A stretch of 64,000 bases of DNA from Halobaculum saliterrae (lineage in GTDB: Archaea; Halobacteriota; Halobacteria; Halobacteriales; Haloferacaceae): contig NZ_WUUS01000007.1 in NCBI RefSeq assembly GCF_009831625.1, forward strand, positions 124,001 to 188,000, read 5' to 3'. The notes under the pieces are model-generated. The model ran no database searches and was not told the origin of the DNA. It saw only the letters and a list, made by a program, of their open reading frames with translations. The position numbers were made by a program, and so were the translations under genes. This document shows positions 54,394-62,929 of this stretch, piece after piece (position 1 is the stretch's first letter; each line of letters begins with the position of its first letter).

Positions 54394-55112
54394 TCATCCG
54401 TCCGTCTCCTTCCACTCGTCCGGCTCGCCCTCCCGAAACTCGCCCTTCGCATGACGCTCCCGGGGCCAGAAGGCGACACTCAGCAGAGCGATGTAGAACA
54501 CGCCGACGACTGCGACCACGGCGACGCCGGGGACACGGCCGATCCCGGCGGTCGTAAGCCAGCCTTGTCCCGACGAGAACGCCGAGATCCTGAAGAGCCA
54601 TTTGACGAGTAACACGCCGAGCAACCCGAGATACACGCGCTTCAGCCGGTTCGCGAGCGCCTCGAGGAACGAGACCTTCAGGGTCGGCCTCCGATAATCG
54701 CTGTTCAGTTCCACCCGCCACTCGTGACTCCGACGCCCTCGGACGGATCGAGGACGTTCGCGAACAGGTTCTGCTGGAGGAGACGGACGCGCGAGCGAAA
54801 GAGGTCGTAGTCCCGGTAGCGTCGCGCCTCGACACCCAGAAAGATGGTGACGACGACGACCCCGACCAGCAAGATGTAGTGGGGGTTCCCGTCGCTCGAG
54901 AACGCCCACGTCAGGATCGCGGCCAACACGGTGACCGCCCACGTCGTTGTCTGGTCGAGGCGCTGGCGCCAGGTGCCCACTCGGTCGATCTCTCCGCGAT
55001 ACGCGTGGGCCATGACCGAACCGAGCCCCGAGTTGTCGTCGACCATCTCGCGGCCGATCTCCCGCCGGTCCGGCGTCGTCGGGTCGAACTCGTCGCCCCT
55101 CGGGTCAGCCAT
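54394..55112 (-). pseudogene. DUF2270 membrane protein split by a frameshift
   Basis: Two overlapping minus-strand ORFs, 55112-54705 (135 residues, MADPRGDEFDPTTPDRREIG to GVGVTSGGWN) and 54714-54394 (106 residues from GTG), together make one DUF2270 protein of about 235 residues. The first part contains VMAHAYRGEIDRVGTWRQRL, two helices and YDLFRSRVRLLQQNLFANVL. In the second frame the missing continuation SHEWRVELNSDYRRPTLKVS follows directly. Restoring the frame requires one base (or removing two) at about 54728-54735. This may be a real mutation, a sequencing error, or two coupled proteins. Confidence 0.7.
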
Positions 55113-55469
55113 ACCGAGGAGTCGGGTCCGCGTTCCATAAGCGGCGACAGTGATGGTATGTGCGCTGAAACCGATCGAGCACTACACTGACCGCGAACGG
55201 GGGCGAACTGGGCCACTGATCCGCCCGAAATCGCCACGCGGTAGCTGTCCCGACTCATGGACTCGATGAGTCCGCCTCACGAGTCGGTGGGCCTCCCGCT
55301 CGTCGCGCCGCTTCCGGCGAGCACCTCGAAGTCGAGGGAGTCGTCGGGTGCGTGGTACTCGGTCGACGGCGGTGTACGCGATGTGCTCACCGAGAATCAT
55401 CCCCGTCGAAGAGAATCGACGGTATAGAACGTTCTACCGAATATCGCGCCGCTATGAAGTTGAATGGAA
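55113..55469. other. 357-bp spacer with possible gene remnants
   Basis: No intact CDS. On the minus strand 55182-55400 is an open frame of 72 codons of poor bias, and another frame in the same place reads EYHAPDDSLDFEVLAGSGAT before a stop, which looks like an eroded fragment. A short palindromic pair, CTCATGGACTCGATGAG, lies at about 55255-55271. The tRNA-Trp gene follows. Confidence 0.35.
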
Positions 55470-55647
55470 TGGGGTCGGAGGGATTTGAACCCCCGATCGA
55501 CTGATATCTCCGGTCGGCACCTCGGTACTCCAGAGGGTCGTCGTCGCGTCCGATGATCAGTCGGACGCTCGGTATATCAGTCTGGAGTTCGTCACCGGGC
55601 GCGTTGCCTCTGGAGTCAGTCGCCATACCGGGCTTGGCCACGACCCC
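55470..55647 (-). tRNA. tRNA-Trp (CCA) with a 104-nt intron
   Basis: Exon 1 runs from 55647 to 55610 (38 nt) and exon 2 from 55505 to 55470 (36 nt). The acceptor GGGGTCG pairs with CGACCCC, D-stem GCCA with TGGC, anticodon stem ACTGA with TCAGT, T-stem GGGGG with CCCTC and T-loop TTCAAAT; the loop CTCCAGA gives anticodon CCA. Discriminator base A; CCA is not encoded. The intron starts after G37 and ends before A38, the usual archaeal site. CTCC of the loop pairs with GGAG at the intron end, leaving bulges AGA and ATA, a bulge-helix-bulge motif whose cuts reproduce exactly these exon ends. Confidence 0.93.
55506..55609 (-). ncRNA. Box C/D-like guide RNA within the tRNA-Trp intron
   Basis: The intron holds two stretches complementary to its own exons. 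CGACTGATC (55563-55555) pairs with tRNA positions 37-45 and places position U39 at the fifth base before a CGGA box D'-like sequence. TCTGGAGT (55534-55527) pairs with positions 31-38 and places C34 at the fifth base before CCGA, a box D-like sequence. These are the known targets of 2'-O-methylation guided by the intron of haloarchaeal tRNA-Trp. The boxes are degenerate from CUGA, and C/C' boxes are weak. Pairing was done by eye. Confidence 0.75.
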
Positions 55648-55740
55648 GTGCACCCATCACTATCCCGGAGCGCCGTAAAGGGATTTCGATCGGATCTCGC
55701 CCCTCCCGGATCGCTCCCGGACCGACCGGTCGTCCCCCGC

Positions 55741-55965
55741 TCACTCGCGGTCGGTCTCGCCCCACGAGCACTCCTGGCACTTGTATGCCGTCACGAACTC
55801 GGTGACGCTCGGCATGTACCCCACCGAGAGCACGTCGCCGCCGCAGTCGGGGCAGTCGCGGTCGGCGTCCTCGATCGGCTCGGCGTCCATCACGGAATCT
55901 CCCTCGACCAGTTCGGCGAGTCGCTCGGGGGTCACCATTCGCCCCTCGACGACGCGGTTGCTCAT
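55741..55965 (-). CDS. DUF5795-like zinc-ribbon protein
   Basis: A 74-residue protein with a C-terminal zinc ribbon: DCPDCGGDV and YKCQECSWGETDRE give four Cys. The N-terminal part reads MSNRVVEGRMVTPERLAELV, then EGDSVMDAEPIEDADRDCPD; the whole matches a halobacterial family I know as DUF5795. It is soluble and probably binds zinc; the function is unknown. The ATG at 55965 is 220 bases from the tRNA-Trp gene, with no shared promoter apparent. Confidence 0.82.
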   Translation of the reverse strand: MSNRVVEGRMVTPERLAELVEGDSVMDAEPIEDADRDCPDCGGDVLSVGYMPSVTEFVTAYKCQECSWGETDRE

Positions 55966-56044
55966 GGCCCGTGGTCGGCACCGGATCGGGTAAAACTCCC
56001 CGGTCCGGCGGGGTGCGGCGTCGGGGCGACGACGCGACGCCCGC

Positions 56045-57085
56045 TCACAGCCAGGGTTCGCGGGAGGGCTCGCCGTCGGAGTCGTCGTCCGTATCGTCCG
56101 TCGTCTCACCGGCCTCGGCGGAGTCGACGGGATCGATCCCCGCCGTCGGCGCCGTCGGCGAACTCCCGAAGGCGACGCCGGAGGCTGGTTCGTCGGCGGC
56201 GGCCGCGTCCGTCGCGGCGACCGCGCCGCCGTCCACCTCGTCGCCGCCATCGGTGGTCACGGCGCTGGCCGGCGTGTCGGCCCCCGAGTCCGAGGCGCCG
56301 TATCCGGCGTCGTCCGGCCCCGGACCCTCGGTCTCCGCCGAGTCGGCCGCGGCATCGGCGTTCGGGTCGTACGCGAACAGCGCCGTGACGACGAGCACGC
56401 CGAGCGCGACCGGCTGCTCCGTCGGGAGCAGCCCCAATACCGACAGCGAGAGGATCCCGAGGGCCACCGACGAGCCGAAGCGGAACCGATCGATGTCGAC
56501 GCGGCCCCGCAGGCGGTCACCGGCCACCGCGACCGAGAGGGCGAACGCGACGCCGACGCCCGCGGCCGCTCCGGCACGAGCGAGCAGGTCGGGGTTGAGC
56601 GTGACCGCCAACTCCGCGCCCGCCGGCTGGAACGACGCGATCAGGCCGAGGCCGATGATCGCCCCGGGACTGGGGAGGTACTCGCCGATCTCGGCGCTGG
56701 CGGTCTTGGCCGCCACCGCGAGGATCACGAGCCCGGCGAAGCGGTGGAACACGTCGGTGTTCAGCAGGCTCTGGATCGTCTCCGCCAGCGCCGCCTCCGC
56801 CATCGCCACCGGGACGAGCACGACGCCGAGCAGGAGGACGGAGACGGCCTTCTCACGGGGCGTTCCCTCCATCTCGGCGAGCACGACGGCCACGGTCGCA
56901 GAGCCGCCGAAGATGAGGAGGCCGGTCTCGATGATGCCGAACGGCATCGTGAGCGCGCCCGCGATGACGAGCGCCGGGAAGATGCCGTCGACCAGCGGCA
57001 GTCCCATGACGGTCGCGAGCAGTCGGGTCGCGCCGCCGACGCGCCGCTCCAGGCGGAGCGCGATCGGGTGTGCTGAGCTGCTCAC
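56045..57085 (-). CDS. DUF5794 membrane protein
   Basis: The 346-residue product has six to eight membrane helices in residues 1-245 (ATRLLATVMGLPLVDGIFPA near the start, FGIIETGLLIFGGSATVAVV and FQPAGAELAVTLNPDLLARA later). The last 100 residues are an acidic Thr/Ala/Asp-rich tail. It fits the halobacterial DUF5794 family. The start is the GTG at 57085 (VSSSAHPIALRLERRVGGAT). A small ORF on the same strand ends three bases before it. The function is unknown; a small-molecule transporter or membrane enzyme is possible. Confidence 0.8.
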   Translation of the reverse strand: MSSSAHPIALRLERRVGGATRLLATVMGLPLVDGIFPALVIAGALTMPFGIIETGLLIFGGSATVAVVLAEMEGTPREKAVSVLLLGVVLVPVAMAEAALAETIQSLLNTDVFHRFAGLVILAVAAKTASAEIGEYLPSPGAIIGLGLIASFQPAGAELAVTLNPDLLARAGAAAGVGVAFALSVAVAGDRLRGRVDIDRFRFGSSVALGILSLSVLGLLPTEQPVALGVLVVTALFAYDPNADAAADSAETEGPGPDDAGYGASDSGADTPASAVTTDGGDEVDGGAVAATDAAAADEPASGVAFGSSPTAPTAGIDPVDSAEAGETTDDTDDDSDGEPSREPWL

Positions 57086-57088
57086 GGC

Positions 57089-57292
57089 TCAGCGAGACGG
57101 CCCGGCATAACCCGAGACCGGACGGGAGTCTGGTGACGAACCGGAGTCGACGGACGCTCGGGCGGAGCAACGCGGGAGGCGTTCTCCGGTGCACCAGTCG
57201 AGCCCGCGTTTGAACGGAATAAATGTCGGGAGTGCAGCGTTGTCGCTCACTCGGCCGACGATACCCGTTGCAGTGCGGGACTCGAAGTCCAT
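57089..57292 (-). CDS. Possible 67-residue leader ORF before the DUF5794 gene
   Basis: The ORF starts at ATG 57292 with a TATA-like ATTAAGTC on the minus strand at about 57316-57323 (27 bases upstream), typical leaderless spacing, and ends three bases before the DUF5794 GTG. Its sequence (MDFESRTATGIVGRVSDNAA onwards) has mediocre codon bias and no known family. It may be a real small gene, or the 5' leader of the DUF5794 mRNA. Confidence 0.35.
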   Translation of the reverse strand: MDFESRTATGIVGRVSDNAALPTFIPFKRGLDWCTGERLPRCSARASVDSGSSPDSRPVSGYAGPSR

Positions 57293-57780
57293 ACTCCCAC
57301 TGTATCGCAGGTGAGACTTAATCGTTGCGTGGGACGTGCCCACACGGTACGAGCGAATCCTCGGCGATTTTTAAATATCGGTGCTACGGTTCTACGAGAC
57401 AATTCGATTTACTCCGTCATACCATCGATATCCGACCACGGATCGAGCAAGTATTGCTTCCCCGTTCCGGTCCCGATCCGGCCGTCCTCCCTCCCGCCGC
57501 GTCGACCTCGCTGGCGCCGTCCCCACTGGCGCGGATCTCGTTCTCTCGGTTGACGTTCCGCGCGGACGCTCGGGCACGGTCTCACCGTCGGGTGTGTCGT
57601 CGCTTCCGATCCTCGACAACGCACACTTCGGTGCACGGGCCCGTCAGTGTGCACCCCGGTGTACCACGACCGCCTTGGCGCGCGGAAACCACCACGAATC
57701 TGTACACGTCCGTGTGTTACTCACTGTCCAAGCGCCCCGATTCTCGCAACGCTTTTGCGGTGTCCCCGAACACCGTTGAT
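57293..57780. other. 488-bp gene-free region with a strong promoter-like element before guaB
   Basis: The frame continues open in guaB's phase, but codon bias is poor until 57781. On the plus strand TTTTTAAATAT at 57367-57377 is the strongest TATA-like element near guaB, yet it lies about 400 bp from its start. A second, weaker element CGCTTTTGCG at 57749-57758 better fits guaB itself. The upstream one may drive an RNA or a long leader. Confidence 0.45.
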
Positions 57781-59274
57781 ATGGCGAACGACGGATCCGA
57801 CGGAACTCCGTTCTCAGGGAAGCTCGAGGTACCGGAAGCGCTGACGTTCGACGACGTCCTGTTGCGCCCCAAGGAGAGCCGGGTCGAGCCCGACGAGGCC
57901 GACGTCTCCACGCGCGTCTCGTCCAACGTCGAGTTGACGATCCCGGTGCTCTCGGCGGCGATGGACACCGTCACCGAGTCCGAGCTGGCGATCGCGATGG
58001 CCCGCGAGGGCGGCCTCGGCGTGCTCCATCGCAACATGGACGTTGAGGAGATGGTCGCGGAGGTCGAGCGCGTCAAGCGCGCCGACGAGCTCGTGATCCG
58101 ACGCGAGAACGTCGTCACCGCCTCGCCGGACCAGACCGTCCGCGAGGTCGACGCGATGATGGAACGCGAGGGGGTCTCCGGCGCGCCCGTCGTCGACGAG
58201 GACGACGCCGTGCTCGGCATCATCTCCGGCACCGACATCCGCCCGTATCTGGAGGTCGGCGAGTCCGACGCGGTGTCGGAGGCGATGACCGACGAGGTCA
58301 TCACCGCCCCCGAGACCGTCGACGCCCGCGAGGCGCTCGAACTCATGTACGACCACAAGATAGAGCGCGTCCCCGTCGTCGACGGCGACGACCGCCTCGT
58401 CGGCCTCGTGACGATGCAGGGCGTGCTCGCGCGCCGCGAGCACACCGACGCCGCCCGCGCCGAGGACGGCTCGCTCCGCGTCGGCGTCGCCGTCGGCCCG
58501 TTCGAGGAGGAGCGCGCCGTCGCCGCCGACGAGGCGGGCGCGGACGTGCTGTTCATCGACTGCGCGCACGCACACAACCTCAACGTCCTCGACTCCGCGG
58601 AGGCCATCAAGGCCGAGGTCGACGCCGACGTGGTCGTCGGCAACGTCGGCACCCGGGAGGCCGCCGAGGCCGCCGTCGACTTCGCGGACGGGTTGAAGGT
58701 CGGGATCGGCCCGGGCTCGATCTGTACCACGCGCGTCGTGAGCGGGGCGGGCATGCCCCAGATCACCGCCGTCGCACAGGTGGCGGACGTGGCCGCGAGC
58801 GAGGACGTGCCCGTCATCGCCGACGGGGGGATCCGCTACTCCGGCGACGCCATCAAGGCGATCGCCGCCGGCGCCGACGCCGTCATGCTCGGCTCGTACT
58901 TCGCGGGCACCGACGAGGCGCCCGGCCGCGTCATCACGATGAACGGCAAGCGATACAAGCAGTACCGCGGCATGGGCTCGGTCGGCGCGATGTCGGAGGG
59001 CGGCGGCGAACGCTACCTCAAGGACGCCGAGGAGGACGAGGAGTTCGTCCCCGAGGGCGTCGAGGCCGCGACCCCGTACAAGGGACCGCTCTCGGGGGAG
59101 CTCCACCAGCTCGTCGGCGGCATGCGCTCGGGAATGGGCTACGTCGGCGCCGAGACCATCCCCGGGTTCAAGCAGCGCGCTGAGTTCGTCCGCGTCTCCC
59201 AGGCCGGCCAGACCGAGGGCCACCCGCACGACGTCACGATCACCGACGAGGCACCGAACTACAGCCCCGAGTGA
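57781..59274 (+). CDS. guaB: Inosine-5'-monophosphate dehydrogenase
   Basis: A 497-residue IMPDH. Motifs in order: [20 protein letters not shown] at the N-terminus, a pair of CBS domains (about 105-225), [17 protein letters not shown], the catalytic loop [13 protein letters not shown] with the active-site Cys, [20 protein letters not shown], and [17 protein letters not shown] with the flap. It converts IMP to XMP with NAD+, the first step to GMP. The ATG at 57781 starts [10 protein letters not shown], 24 bases after the weak TATA-like CGCTTTTGCG, suggesting a leaderless mRNA. No guaA lies next to it. Confidence 0.97.
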   Translation: MANDGSDGTPFSGKLEVPEALTFDDVLLRPKESRVEPDEADVSTRVSSNVELTIPVLSAAMDTVTESELAIAMAREGGLGVLHRNMDVEEMVAEVERVKRADELVIRRENVVTASPDQTVREVDAMMEREGVSGAPVVDEDDAVLGIISGTDIRPYLEVGESDAVSEAMTDEVITAPETVDAREALELMYDHKIERVPVVDGDDRLVGLVTMQGVLARREHTDAARAEDGSLRVGVAVGPFEEERAVAADEAGADVLFIDCAHAHNLNVLDSAEAIKAEVDADVVVGNVGTREAAEAAVDFADGLKVGIGPGSICTTRVVSGAGMPQITAVAQVADVAASEDVPVIADGGIRYSGDAIKAIAAGADAVMLGSYFAGTDEAPGRVITMNGKRYKQYRGMGSVGAMSEGGGERYLKDAEEDEEFVPEGVEAATPYKGPLSGELHQLVGGMRSGMGYVGAETIPGFKQRAEFVRVSQAGQTEGHPHDVTITDEAPNYSPE

Positions 59275-59595
59275 GGGTGACGCTTCCGAGGGCACGAACG
59301 GCGCGTCGCCAACGGTCGGGTCTCGCCGGACGGGGTCCCCGACTCGAACCGGGGCGGCTCGAACGCCGCTGAACTCCGTGACCGCGGTTCGATAGGCGGT
59401 CGGCGGGTCTCGGGTTCCTCGGCCGGTAGCCTTTCGACGGCGGTCGACGTAGGATCCGTCGGTGGCTGGTGGCCACCGCGGACTGAGGCACCACAGCGGG
59501 CTCGACGCGAGACCGTCGCCCGACCCACACCCGTTTTCCGATCGAATGTCCCGCATCGCATACGGTTAAGTACCCGGCGGTGACAACACCAATCG
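59275..59595. other. Spacer downstream of guaB with a tRNA-like string and a promoter
   Basis: No gene is seen. A minus-strand string CCCCGGTTCGAGTCGGGG (about 59356-59339) resembles a tRNA T-arm but no complete tRNA forms. Near the end, TACGGTTAAGTACCC (59561-59575) is a good TATA-like element preceding the ATG at 59596. Confidence 0.4.
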
Positions 59596-59730
59596 ATGGC
59601 CGGACGGCGTCGGTACGCTCGGACGTTCGCTCGACGCGGAGTGACCCGACCGGCATGCGGCAAGGGGAAACTTGTTGTCGGTTCGTCGGTCAACGACGGA
59701 CAGGCAGGGGGAATGCAACAGCATGAGTGA
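59596..59730 (+). CDS. Possible 44-residue ORF overlapping the response regulator start
   Basis: From ATG 59596, 29 bases after a TATA-like GGTTAAGTAC, a frame runs to TGA at 59728-59730 and overlaps the HalX gene start by eight bases. The product is Arg-rich at first (MAGRRRYARTFARRGVTRPA) and of poor codon bias. If the promoter is real and translation starts here, this would be a translationally coupled leader for the regulator; otherwise it is a 127-nt untranslated leader. Confidence 0.3.
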   Translation: MAGRRRYARTFARRGVTRPACGKGKLVVGSSVNDGQAGGMQQHE

Positions 59731-60379
59731 GGACACGGACGCCGCGGAGTCGGCCGGCGAGCGGCCGGTCGTCCTCGTGGTCGAGGACGAACCCGACCTC
59801 GCCGACCTGTACGCGGCGTGGCTCGGCGGTGACTACGAGGTCCGGACCGCGTACGGCGGGGAGGAGGCCCTCGAGGAGCTCGGCGACGGCGTCGACGTGA
59901 TCCTCCTCGACCGGCGGATGCCCGGCCTCTCGGGCGACGAGGTGCTCGACGAGGTGCGCGCCCGCGGCATCGACGCCCGCGTCGCGATGGTCACCGCCGT
60001 CGAGCCGGACTTCGACATCATCGAGATGGGGTTCGACGACTACCTCGTCAAGCCGGTCACCCGTGAGTCGCTGCTGGAGACCGTCGAGGGGCTGTACTCC
60101 CGCTCCACGTACGACTCGCGGGTACAGGAGTTCTTCGCGGTCTCCTCGAAGATGGCCGTCCTGGAGGCGGAGAAGGGGCGCGCCGCGCTCGAGGAGTCCG
60201 ACGAGTACGAGTCGCTCGAGGAGCGCGCGCGCGAGCTCCGGGAGGGCCTCGACGAGGACGTCTCCGGCTTCGGCGACGGGGACTTCGAGCGGGCGTTCCG
60301 CGACCTCGACGCCGACGGCGACGACGCGGACGACGACCTGTTCGACGAGGGCTTCGACGACGAGTTCGAGGACCTCTGA
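59723..60379 (+). CDS. HalX-type response regulator
   Basis: A 218-residue response regulator. The receiver (about 14-125) begins VVLVVEDEPDLADLYAAWLG, has the phosphoacceptor Asp 63 in VILLDRRMPGLSG and the conserved Lys 110 in DDYLVKPVTRE. The HalX domain (about 126-175), RVQEFFAVSSKMAVLEAEKG, is a halobacterial output module of unknown function. The acidic C-terminus is disordered. There is no DNA-binding domain, so output may be protein-protein. A Shine-Dalgarno-like GGGGGAATG lies before the ATG at 59723. No cognate kinase is next to it. Confidence 0.9.
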   Translation: MSEDTDAAESAGERPVVLVVEDEPDLADLYAAWLGGDYEVRTAYGGEEALEELGDGVDVILLDRRMPGLSGDEVLDEVRARGIDARVAMVTAVEPDFDIIEMGFDDYLVKPVTRESLLETVEGLYSRSTYDSRVQEFFAVSSKMAVLEAEKGRAALEESDEYESLEERARELREGLDEDVSGFGDGDFERAFRDLDADGDDADDDLFDEGFDDEFEDL

Positions 60380-60487
60380 ACGACGCCGGGCCGTCACGAC
60401 AGCGCGCGACCGCGCACGACCGCGCGCAGTCGCGACGGCGAGGGCAAACGACTGCAGTTCTCTCGGCGGCTCCGTGACCCGGATCGA

Positions 60488-61756
60488 CTACGAGAGGAAC
60501 CGTTCGATCCGCGCCATCGCCTCCTTGAGGTCGTCCAGTCCGGTCGCGTACGAGATCCGGATGTGGCCCTCGCCGCCGGCGCCGAAGGCGGTGCCCGGGA
60601 CGGCGGCCACGCCTTCCGCCTCCAGCAGTTCGGTCGCGAACGCGCGGGCGTCCCCGTCGGGTGCCAGCTCCGCGACCCGCGGGAACGCGTAGAACGCGCC
60701 GCCGGGCTCCGACACCTCGATGCCGAGCTCGCGCAGTCGCGAGACGACGTAGCGTCGCCGCCGGTCGTACTCCCGGCGCATCCGCTCGACCTCGTCGTCG
60801 CATCGCTCGATGGCCGCCAGCGCGGCGTGCTGTGCGGTCGTCGGCGCCGACAGCATCGCGTACTGGTGGACCTTCGTCATCGCGTCGATCGCCGCCTCCG
60901 GGCCCATCGCGTACCCCAGCCGGAGGCCCGTCATCGCGTACGCCTTCGAGAAGCCGTTGATGACGACCGTGCGCTCGCGCATCCCCGGCCGCGTCGCGAC
61001 CGACTGGTGGTCGCCCTCGTAGGTGAGCGCGGCGTAGATCTCGTCGGCGACGACGAGCAGGTCGTGCTCGCGACAGAACGCGGCGACGGCGTCCATCTCG
61101 TCGGCGTCCATCGTCGCGCCGGTCGGGTTGTTCGGGTAACACAACACCAGCACGTCCGCCTCGTCGGCGCCCGCCTCGCGCAGCGCCTCGGGCGTGAGCG
61201 CCCAGTCGTCCTCGTGGCGGGTGTGAACCGGAAGCGGCTCCCCGCCGGCGAAGCGAACGCCCGGCTCGTAGGAGACGTACGTCGGGGTCGGGAGCGCCAC
61301 GGTGTCCCCGGGGTTCACGAACGCCCGGAACGCCAGATCGACCGCCTCGGAGGCGCCGGTCGTGACGAGGACCTCCGAGTCCGGGTCGTACGACTGGTCG
61401 TACCGGGTGACGCGCCCGCTGATCGCGCGTCGGAGGGCCGGCATCCCTCGGTTGGCGGTGTAGCTGGTGCGGCCGCGCTCCAGCGAGTCGATCGCCGCCG
61501 AGCGCGCGGGCCACGGCGCGGTGAAGTCCGGCTCGCCGACGCCCAGCGAGATCACGTCGTCGCGGTTCTCCGCGACCTCGAAGAACTCGCGGATCCCGGA
61601 CGGCGGCACCGACTCGACGCGGTCGGCGGGCGCGAACCGTGCGGACTCCTCCCCGCCCTCCTCCTCCCCCGTCGGCGGGGACCCCTCGGCCGTGCCGCCG
61701 TCGGTCGCAGGTCGGTCGTCGTTCCCGGTTTCGTTCCCGTTCTCGTTGCCGCTCAT
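60488..61756 (-). CDS. Pyridoxal phosphate-dependent aminotransferase, class I/II
   Basis: A 422-residue fold-type I aminotransferase. The PLP Lys is at 271 in VVINGFSKAYAMTGLRLGYA; other landmarks are LGVGEPDF (substrate loop), YPNNPTGATM (PLP phenolate Asn) and a C-terminal GGAFYAFPRV. Amino- and keto-acid specificity cannot be read off; AspC-type enzymes are nearest. The first 40 residues are a low-complexity acidic extension, unusual for the family, which usually starts near FAPADRVESVPPSGIREFF. The ATG at 61756 overlaps the upstream Lrp stop as ATGA, which supports it. The pair is an operon, and the Lrp protein may regulate it. Confidence 0.88.
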   Translation of the reverse strand: MSGNENGNETGNDDRPATDGGTAEGSPPTGEEEGGEESARFAPADRVESVPPSGIREFFEVAENRDDVISLGVGEPDFTAPWPARSAAIDSLERGRTSYTANRGMPALRRAISGRVTRYDQSYDPDSEVLVTTGASEAVDLAFRAFVNPGDTVALPTPTYVSYEPGVRFAGGEPLPVHTRHEDDWALTPEALREAGADEADVLVLCYPNNPTGATMDADEMDAVAAFCREHDLLVVADEIYAALTYEGDHQSVATRPGMRERTVVINGFSKAYAMTGLRLGYAMGPEAAIDAMTKVHQYAMLSAPTTAQHAALAAIERCDDEVERMRREYDRRRRYVVSRLRELGIEVSEPGGAFYAFPRVAELAPDGDARAFATELLEAEGVAAVPGTAFGAGGEGHIRISYATGLDDLKEAMARIERFLS

Positions 61757-62244
61757 GGCGTCACGGAGAGCCGGTCGTCGTCGTCGTGATCGACGAAGCG
61801 GACTCCTCGCTCCTTGAACGTCTCCATCACGTAGTGGGTGACCGTCTTCGTCACCGCCGGCAGCGGCGCCACCTCCTCTGAGACGAACCGCGACACGTCG
61901 CCCATCGACGAACCGGAGACGTTGACCGCGAAGTCGTAATCGCCCGACATCAGCCGCAGCGAGTCGACCGCCGGCGACTCGGCGATCCGGCGAGCCACGT
62001 CGTCGTAGTCGGTCTCGCGGTCCAGCTCGACGTTCACCTCGACGACGGCGCTGACGCGTTCCTCGTCGGTGGCGTCCCAGTCGACGATCGCCGTGTAGCC
62101 GCGTAGAGCCCCCGACTCCTCCAACTCGCCGAGCCGCTCCTCGACGGCCGCCTCGTCCAGACCGGTCTGGCGGGCGAGGTCGGCGGTGGACTCGCGGGCG
62201 TCCGCAACGAGCGCGTCGATCAGGGATCGGGTAGCCTCGTCCAT
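61753..62244 (-). CDS. Lrp/AsnC-family transcriptional regulator
   Basis: A 163-residue protein. The N-terminal winged-helix/HTH (about 1-65) contains STADLARQTGLDEAAVEERL, and the C-terminal RAM domain (about 70-150) has the family pattern VSAVVEVNVELDRETDYDDV and RLMSGDYDFAVNVSG. It most likely senses an amino acid and binds as an octamer. The gene overlaps the aminotransferase by four bases, so regulation of that operon is a reasonable guess. The start is the ATG at 62244. Confidence 0.9.
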   Translation of the reverse strand: MDEATRSLIDALVADARESTADLARQTGLDEAAVEERLGELEESGALRGYTAIVDWDATDEERVSAVVEVNVELDRETDYDDVARRIAESPAVDSLRLMSGDYDFAVNVSGSSMGDVSRFVSEEVAPLPAVTKTVTHYVMETFKERGVRFVDHDDDDRLSVTP

Positions 62245-62383
62245 ACGTCTCGACTCGTTCGCCCGGGCAAAGCGGTTTCGCCCGGCGCGATATCAGCGAA
62301 CACGGCACACGATCCGCGCCGAAGGTCGAACGCCTCCGTCCGGATTCGAACCTCTCAAAGCCGAGAGTCACTCACGGACAGCC

Positions 62384-62809
62384 ATGAACTACATCGCCTG
62401 GTCGGTGCTGGCGCTGGCGGCGTACTCGTTCGTCGCGCCGCTGATGCGGCTGGCGACCGCCGGGGAGGGTGCGATCCCGAGCACGGTCGCCGCGTTCGTC
62501 GCCAACTCCGTGTTGGTCGTCGCGACCCTCGCGGTCATCGGCCTCACCGGGGACGGGATCGTCGAGCACCTCGCGGACCCACGGATGCGGTACGTGCTCG
62601 CGGCGGGCGCGTGCCTCGCGGTCGGCATCCTCGCGTACTACCGCGCGCTCGCGGTCGGCCGCGTGTCGATCGTCGCCCCCATCTTCGCCATGTTCTTCGT
62701 CCTCTCCTCTGCGGTCGGCGTCGTGCTCCTCGACGAACCCGTCACCGCCCGAAAGCTCCTCGGCGTCGGCTTCGCCATGGTCGCCGTCGTCCTCGTCGCC
62801 GGGGAGTGA
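62384..62809 (+). CDS. Half-size EamA/SMR-like membrane protein
   Basis: A 141-residue protein with about five helices, equal to one half of an EamA/DMT transporter. It begins MNYIAWSVLALAAYSFVAPL and ends LLDEPVTARKLLGVGFAMVA, the motif found at the end of each EamA repeat. Half-size members must dimerise to form a transporter. The frame upstream is open but non-coding in appearance. A complete two-repeat member is at 6271. The substrate is unknown. Confidence 0.85.
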   Translation: MNYIAWSVLALAAYSFVAPLMRLATAGEGAIPSTVAAFVANSVLVVATLAVIGLTGDGIVEHLADPRMRYVLAAGACLAVGILAYYRALAVGRVSIVAPIFAMFFVLSSAVGVVLLDEPVTARKLLGVGFAMVAVVLVAGE

Positions 62810-62929
62810 CCCCGTCGGCGCGGGTCCGACGAACCCGTCCGCGTCGACGCCGCGTTCGCCTCCACTTCCGTCGCCGTCCCCGTCGTGGCCGCGAACGTTT
62901 ATCGCCGATAGCGACACAGACGCCCCCGA

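Noticed and set aside
59336-59360. tRNA-like T-arm CCCCGGTTCGAGTCGGGG on the minus strand
   Set aside because: The canonical T-stem has a G-G mismatch or an 8-base loop, and no matching acceptor, D or anticodon arms are found upstream.
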